Shown here piece by piece: positions 6,029-8,629 of a DNA stretch of 8,629 bases. The notes under the pieces are model-generated. The model saw nothing but the letters and a program-made list of their open reading frames with translations. It was not told where the DNA came from and made no database searches. The stretch lies in contig JAFGDV010000001.1 of NCBI GenBank assembly GCA_016931955.1, forward strand, positions 1 to 8,629. Reading direction: 5' to 3'. Source of the stretch: Candidatus Altarchaeota archaeon (GTDB lineage: Archaea; Altiarchaeota; Altiarchaeia; IMC4; QMZM01). Every line of letters begins with the position of its first letter. The first letter of the stretch is position 1. The position numbers and the translations under genes are program-made.

Positions 6029-7319
6029 ATCTGATGTATTCATATGCCCCAACATGGGATTCAAAACAGTAATGCACTTTATTGTAGTCCTTCATGAATT
6101 CTATGACGTCGGCTTTAACCTTCGTTGGGTTTTCTCTGTCTAATGTAATCCTCTTCAAGAATTCAGAGATTTCCTCCATCTCTGATTCTTTCATCCCGAT
6201 ATGTGTGACCTCTGGAACCCCAATGCGGATGCCTGAGGGATTGCCTGTCATCTTCAGGGTATCCCAGGGCAGAAGATTCTTGTTCAGGATGATGTTAGCC
6301 TTCTCGCAGTCGTTGGCTACCTTATCGCCTCCGCCGACACCGCTGACGTCGACAACGACTTGATGTGATTCAGTGAAGCCTTTTTTTTCACACAAGACGT
6401 TGAATCCGAGTTCGTGCATTGATTGGGCAAGAGCCTTCGCATTCTTTACGATCTGTTCCGCATATTCTCCGCTGAATTTCTGCATCTCAGCCAATGCCAC
6501 AACCAAGCCAGCGACGTGGTGGAGGTGGTGGTTGCTCGTCAACCCCGGAAAAGCCGCGTTGTCCACCCTCTCAGCGAATTCGTTCCTGCATAAGATCAGG
6601 CCGCCTTGCGGGCCGGGGAAAGATTTGTGAGTCGATGAGGTTACTACGTCAGCGCCCTCTTGTAAGGGGTCTTGGAATCTCCCACCAGCAAACAGGCCGA
6701 GTACGTGGGCTGCATCATAAACTAGTGTTGAACCGATTTCATCAGCGATCTTCTTCATCTCTCTTACTGGGTGTGGAAAGAGGAGAAGGCTTGCACCAAG
6801 CATCATGATCTTGGGTTTCTCCTTGACCAGGTTTTTTCTTGAACCATCTACGTCGATGTTCATCTCTTCATTGTCAAAGACGTACGAAACATCCCTTAAG
6901 CCGATAACTCCGGCGCAGCTTACGTGGGTGTGGCTTATGTGGCCGCCCGCCTGAACGCTCAGTCCAGAGATCTTATCGCCGTGTTTGGCTAATGCGCTGT
7001 AGACGGTGAGATTGGCCATGGCGCCGGAGATGGGGACCACGTTAGCGTGCTCTGCCTTGAAGAGGTCCTCAGCCAGTTTAATAGCTAAGGCCTCAACTCG
7101 GTCGAAATACTTCGTGCCCTGATAGAATCGGTCAAATACCCGGAAGCCGTTGGTCTTGCCCCCTAGTAGACCTTCAGCATACCGGTGGCTGAAGTCTGAG
7201 ACAATAGCCTCCCTCACTGCCGGTGATGTCACATTTTCTGAGGCGATCAGATTAATGCATTTACTCCTCCACTCATGCTGTTTTTCGATTAGGTCAAAAA
7301 GCTCGTCGAAGTAGCTCAT
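6021..7319 (-). CDS. glyA: Serine hydroxymethyltransferase
   Basis: PLP enzyme that interconverts serine and glycine, passing the one-carbon unit to tetrahydrofolate or, in many archaea, tetrahydromethanopterin; cytoplasmic. Its 432 residues are normal length. Seen in the sequence: NLIASEN (23-29); GGHISH (125-130); YDAAHVLGL (201-209), with Asp202 expected to pair with the PLP ring nitrogen; STHKSFPGPQGG (229-240), with Lys232 as the Schiff-base lysine; and SGIRIG (362-367), with Arg365 expected to bind the substrate carboxylate. The FPGLTSNHHLHH segment (257-268) looks like archaeal rather than bacterial GlyA. The start follows GAGTGATAAC, a weak ribosome binding site (7324-7329), 12 bases after the AMMECR1 stop, so it is probably the last gene of the leftward operon. 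Its 3' end overlaps the convergent lipoprotein by 8 bases. All key catalytic residues are present. Whether it uses tetrahydrofolate or tetrahydromethanopterin cannot be read here. Confidence 0.96.
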   Translation of the reverse strand: MSYFDELFDLIEKQHEWRSKCINLIASENVTSPAVREAIVSDFSHRYAEGLLGGKTNGFRVFDRFYQGTKYFDRVEALAIKLAEDLFKAEHANVVPISGAMANLTVYSALAKHGDKISGLSVQAGGHISHTHVSCAGVIGLRDVSYVFDNEEMNIDVDGSRKNLVKEKPKIMMLGASLLLFPHPVREMKKIADEIGSTLVYDAAHVLGLFAGGRFQDPLQEGADVVTSSTHKSFPGPQGGLILCRNEFAERVDNAAFPGLTSNHHLHHVAGLVVALAEMQKFSGEYAEQIVKNAKALAQSMHELGFNVLCEKKGFTESHQVVVDVSGVGGGDKVANDCEKANIILNKNLLPWDTLKMTGNPSGIRIGVPEVTHIGMKESEMEEISEFLKRITLDRENPTKVKADVIEFMKDYNKVHYCFESHVGAYEYIRFK

Positions 7320-7331
7320 GTTATCACTCTA

Positions 7332-7934
7332 TCAAAGTTTTCTCTTAGAGATCCGACCATATGGCTCCTTTTCCATGAATGTTTGAGCCGTGAATCTATA
7401 AACTTTGGCGTCTTTATCACGCCATACGCTAGGCTTCAAGCCGATAGACATGGCTGCATGGGATAGAAACTGTTTGGGGTTCCATCGGAATTCAACCGCC
7501 ATCTGGGGCAGAAGCACGCCCTTCAGTGAATCCTTTTCCACTAAGACACCATCTCTGCCGATAACGATATGATTGGAATACTCCCCCGGGTTGTCTGCTT
7601 CGATAAGCTCTGGTTTTGACAGGATTGAGACCTCGATTATGGTAGTCTTTAACTCGCTCTTTCTGAGGGGCGTGAATCTGCGGTCTCTGATTGCCGCAGC
7701 CAAGGAGACCTCACTTAATGCGCTGCTGAGGGGTATTACTCCCTCAGTGTAGCCTGCGAACCCCCGCAGTACATGGTTTTTATATATGTTTAACTTCACG
7801 AACACGCCGACCTGCTTAGACATTAGCTCCTTCATTTCTTCTGGAATAGTTGGCTTCTCTTCACCAAAGTGCGCCTCTATGGTCTTTCTCGCATGTCCCA
7901 CCAGAAACCTGCCTTCTTTGAGCTTCAAATCCAT
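7332..7934 (-). CDS. AMMECR1-domain protein
   Basis: 200-residue cytoplasmic protein spanning the full AMMECR1 domain, a widespread family in archaea and eukaryotes whose biochemical role is not settled. Recognisable blocks: GRFLVGHARKTIEAHF at the N-terminus, LRGFAGY (56-62, canonical LRGCIGY), AAAIRDRRFTPL (79-90, canonical AAxxDPRFxPL), EVSILSKPE (101-109), GVLLPQMAVEFRW (139-151) and QFLSHAAMSIGLKPSVW (155-171, canonical CxKAGLxxxxW). The two Cys of the canonical blocks are replaced by Phe and Ala. Its ATG overlaps the end of the upstream flavoprotein gene by 10 bases, so the two are surely cotranscribed and probably translationally coupled; serine hydroxymethyltransferase follows after 12 bases. 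No fused radical-SAM or MEMO domain is present. A role in cofactor or RNA modification has been suggested for relatives but is not shown by this sequence. Confidence 0.92.
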   Translation of the reverse strand: MDLKLKEGRFLVGHARKTIEAHFGEEKPTIPEEMKELMSKQVGVFVKLNIYKNHVLRGFAGYTEGVIPLSSALSEVSLAAAIRDRRFTPLRKSELKTTIIEVSILSKPELIEADNPGEYSNHIVIGRDGVLVEKDSLKGVLLPQMAVEFRWNPKQFLSHAAMSIGLKPSVWRDKDAKVYRFTAQTFMEKEPYGRISKRKL

Positions 7935-8440
7935 TTTAGCACGGCATCTACTACTTCATCGACTGAAGCCATCTTGGCCTTGTTTTCCTCGATCCTTGGT
8001 TCCATAACCCTTATACCATTCTCTTTCAGCCTTTTTATATTGGCTGAGACGAACGGGTTTTTGTACATGGAGAGATGCATTGCCGGCACTATGGTGACGG
8101 GAATCCCTGATCCGATAGCTGTTGTCGCAAGTGTTGTGACTGGTGTGTCGTCTATGCCGCAGGCGATCTTCGATATTGTGTTCGCTGTTGCAGGGCATAT
8201 AAGGAGAAGGGATGCCTCCCCATCAACGCCGCAGAGCCTCACATGCTCCACTTCTCCAGTTAGTCTGGTTATCACCCTATTGCCTGAAGCCCATTCGAGA
8301 ATGTCTGGGTGAATGATCTTTTTCGCAGCCTTAGACATCACGCATTCTACTCCAAAGCCCTTCTTTACCAATTCCCTTGCAACCTTTGGTGATTCGATCG
8401 CTGCGACACTTCCACACACGCCTAAGACGATCTTCTTCAT
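7925..8440 (-). CDS. Flavoprotein, HFCD/CoaC-like family, stand-alone
   Basis: 171-residue FMN-binding Rossmann-like protein of the group that includes the phosphopantothenoylcysteine decarboxylase half of CoaBC, UbiX-like proteins and archaeoflavoproteins. Seen: GVCGSVAA (7-14) for phosphate binding, His66 in EHVRL at the place of the CoaC catalytic His, and PATANTISKIACGIDDTPVTT (83-103), the strongest family signature. It differs from a true decarboxylase: the PxMNxxMW motif reads PAMHLSMY (119-126), with His in place of the substrate-binding Asn; the C-terminal LAC...GxGR clamp is absent, with ENKAKMASVDEV there instead; and there is no CoaB synthetase domain. A flavin redox or prenyl-type role is therefore as likely as decarboxylation. 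It is the first gene of the leftward operon and has no clear ribosome binding site, which fits a leaderless or very short-leader mRNA. Confidence 0.85.
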   Translation of the reverse strand: MKKIVLGVCGSVAAIESPKVARELVKKGFGVECVMSKAAKKIIHPDILEWASGNRVITRLTGEVEHVRLCGVDGEASLLLICPATANTISKIACGIDDTPVTTLATTAIGSGIPVTIVPAMHLSMYKNPFVSANIKRLKENGIRVMEPRIEENKAKMASVDEVVDAVLKWI

Positions 8441-8464
8441 CTTGCTTAATTTATTAGACTGAGG

Positions 8465-8474
8465 ATAGATTATA
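8465..8474 (-). promoter_or_regulatory. Candidate TATA box for the flavoprotein-AMMECR1-glyA operon
   Basis: On the - strand TATAATCTAT lies 25-34 bases before the flavoprotein ATG. An archaeal TATA box at this distance would place the transcription start within a few bases of the ATG, matching the absence of a ribosome binding site. The preceding purine content (BRE) is not convincing. A T5 run on the - strand at 8487-8491 lies just beyond and could end the transcript of the next gene. Confidence 0.4.
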
Positions 8475-8500
8475 GGATTAGGAGGGAAAAATCAGGCGTT

Positions 8501-8629
8501 TTATGTGTGTGTTTGTTTTTGTATTTTGCATATTATTCCGTTGCAGCATGCCCAGTTTAGGTAGCCTGTGCCGCTGTTTCTTACGCATCCGTCGTATATT
8601 GGGCCGGGGCATGGGGCATGTCCTGGGTC
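8501..8629 (-). CDS. Cys-rich, probably exported protein, C-terminal end only
   Basis: A 42-codon frame runs from the right edge of the window to a TAA at 8501-8503. It reads with five cysteines in the pattern C-x7-C-x12-CC-x4-C, with the segments PCPGPIYDGC and NWACCNGIIC, followed by a short polar tail KIQKQTHT. Close-set Gly, Asn, Pro, Trp and Cys residues with no long helices are typical of small disulfide-rich extracellular domains. The gene has the same direction as the flavoprotein operon and ends 60 bases before it. The N-terminus is outside the window, so no signal peptide can be seen. Another frame of this strand is open through this stretch but is strongly basic and lacks domain-like features, which makes this frame the better choice. 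The family is not recognised. Confidence 0.55.
   Translation of the reverse strand, partial: DPGHAPCPGPIYDGCVRNSGTGYLNWACCNGIICKIQKQTHT

Noticed and set aside
6381-6388. T8 run as a terminator on the + strand
   Set aside because: It lies within the glyA coding sequence (Lys codons on the - strand) and has no role that the sequence supports.
6094-6808. Open frames on the + strand opposite glyA
   Set aside because: All catalytic motifs of serine hydroxymethyltransferase are intact on the - strand; these are antisense shadows.
7925-8440. Calling the flavoprotein CoaBC or CoaC
   Set aside because: The PxMN Asn and the clamp Cys are missing and there is no CoaB domain.

Overview
The window looks archaeal. 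The evidence is a secretion-type ATPase followed by two separate T2SF membrane proteins, a serine hydroxymethyltransferase with the archaeal-looking FPGLTSNHHLHH stretch, an AMMECR1-domain protein, GGTGGTGA-type ribosome binding sites, short TATA-like elements close to start codons, and heavy use of AGG/AGA and ATA codons. The exact lineage cannot be set from this sequence; the two small secreted lipoproteins and compact spacing would suit several archaeal groups, including DPANN or Altiarchaeota-like lineages, but that is a guess. There is no rRNA, tRNA, CRISPR or insertion sequence that I can see, and no gene-free stretch longer than about 80 bases.

Left part (1-4347, + strand): a type IV filament / type II secretion-like operon. 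It has a large ATPase whose frame is open to the left edge of the window (so its true start lies outside), then two T2SF/GspF-type membrane platform proteins, coupled by near-zero gaps and a 4-base overlap. The ATPase carries a Gln/Pro-rich tail built of near-identical 15-base DNA units, followed by two predicted winged-helix-like segments and then the ATPase core. No pilin or prepilin peptidase gene is visible in the window.

Middle part (4358-6028): two divergently transcribed predicted lipoproteins sharing a short AT-rich intergenic region. The leftward one has a Ser/Thr-rich stalk and a CBM9-like domain. The rightward one is almost entirely nine tandem 23-26-residue repeats, each with an invariant C-x11-C pair, and many N-glycosylation sequons that fall at the same place in the repeat. 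This is the most unusual item in the window.

Right part (6021-8440, - strand): a compact three-gene set, flavoprotein -> AMMECR1 -> serine hydroxymethyltransferase, with overlapping or closely spaced genes. The flavoprotein resembles the decarboxylase half of CoaBC but lacks key substrate-binding residues. Beyond it, at the right edge, is the C-terminal end of another leftward gene coding for a Cys-rich, probably exported protein.

Taken together, most of the window concerns the cell surface (a filament or secretion machine, two lipoproteins, a Cys-rich exported protein), placed beside a small housekeeping one-carbon/cofactor operon.
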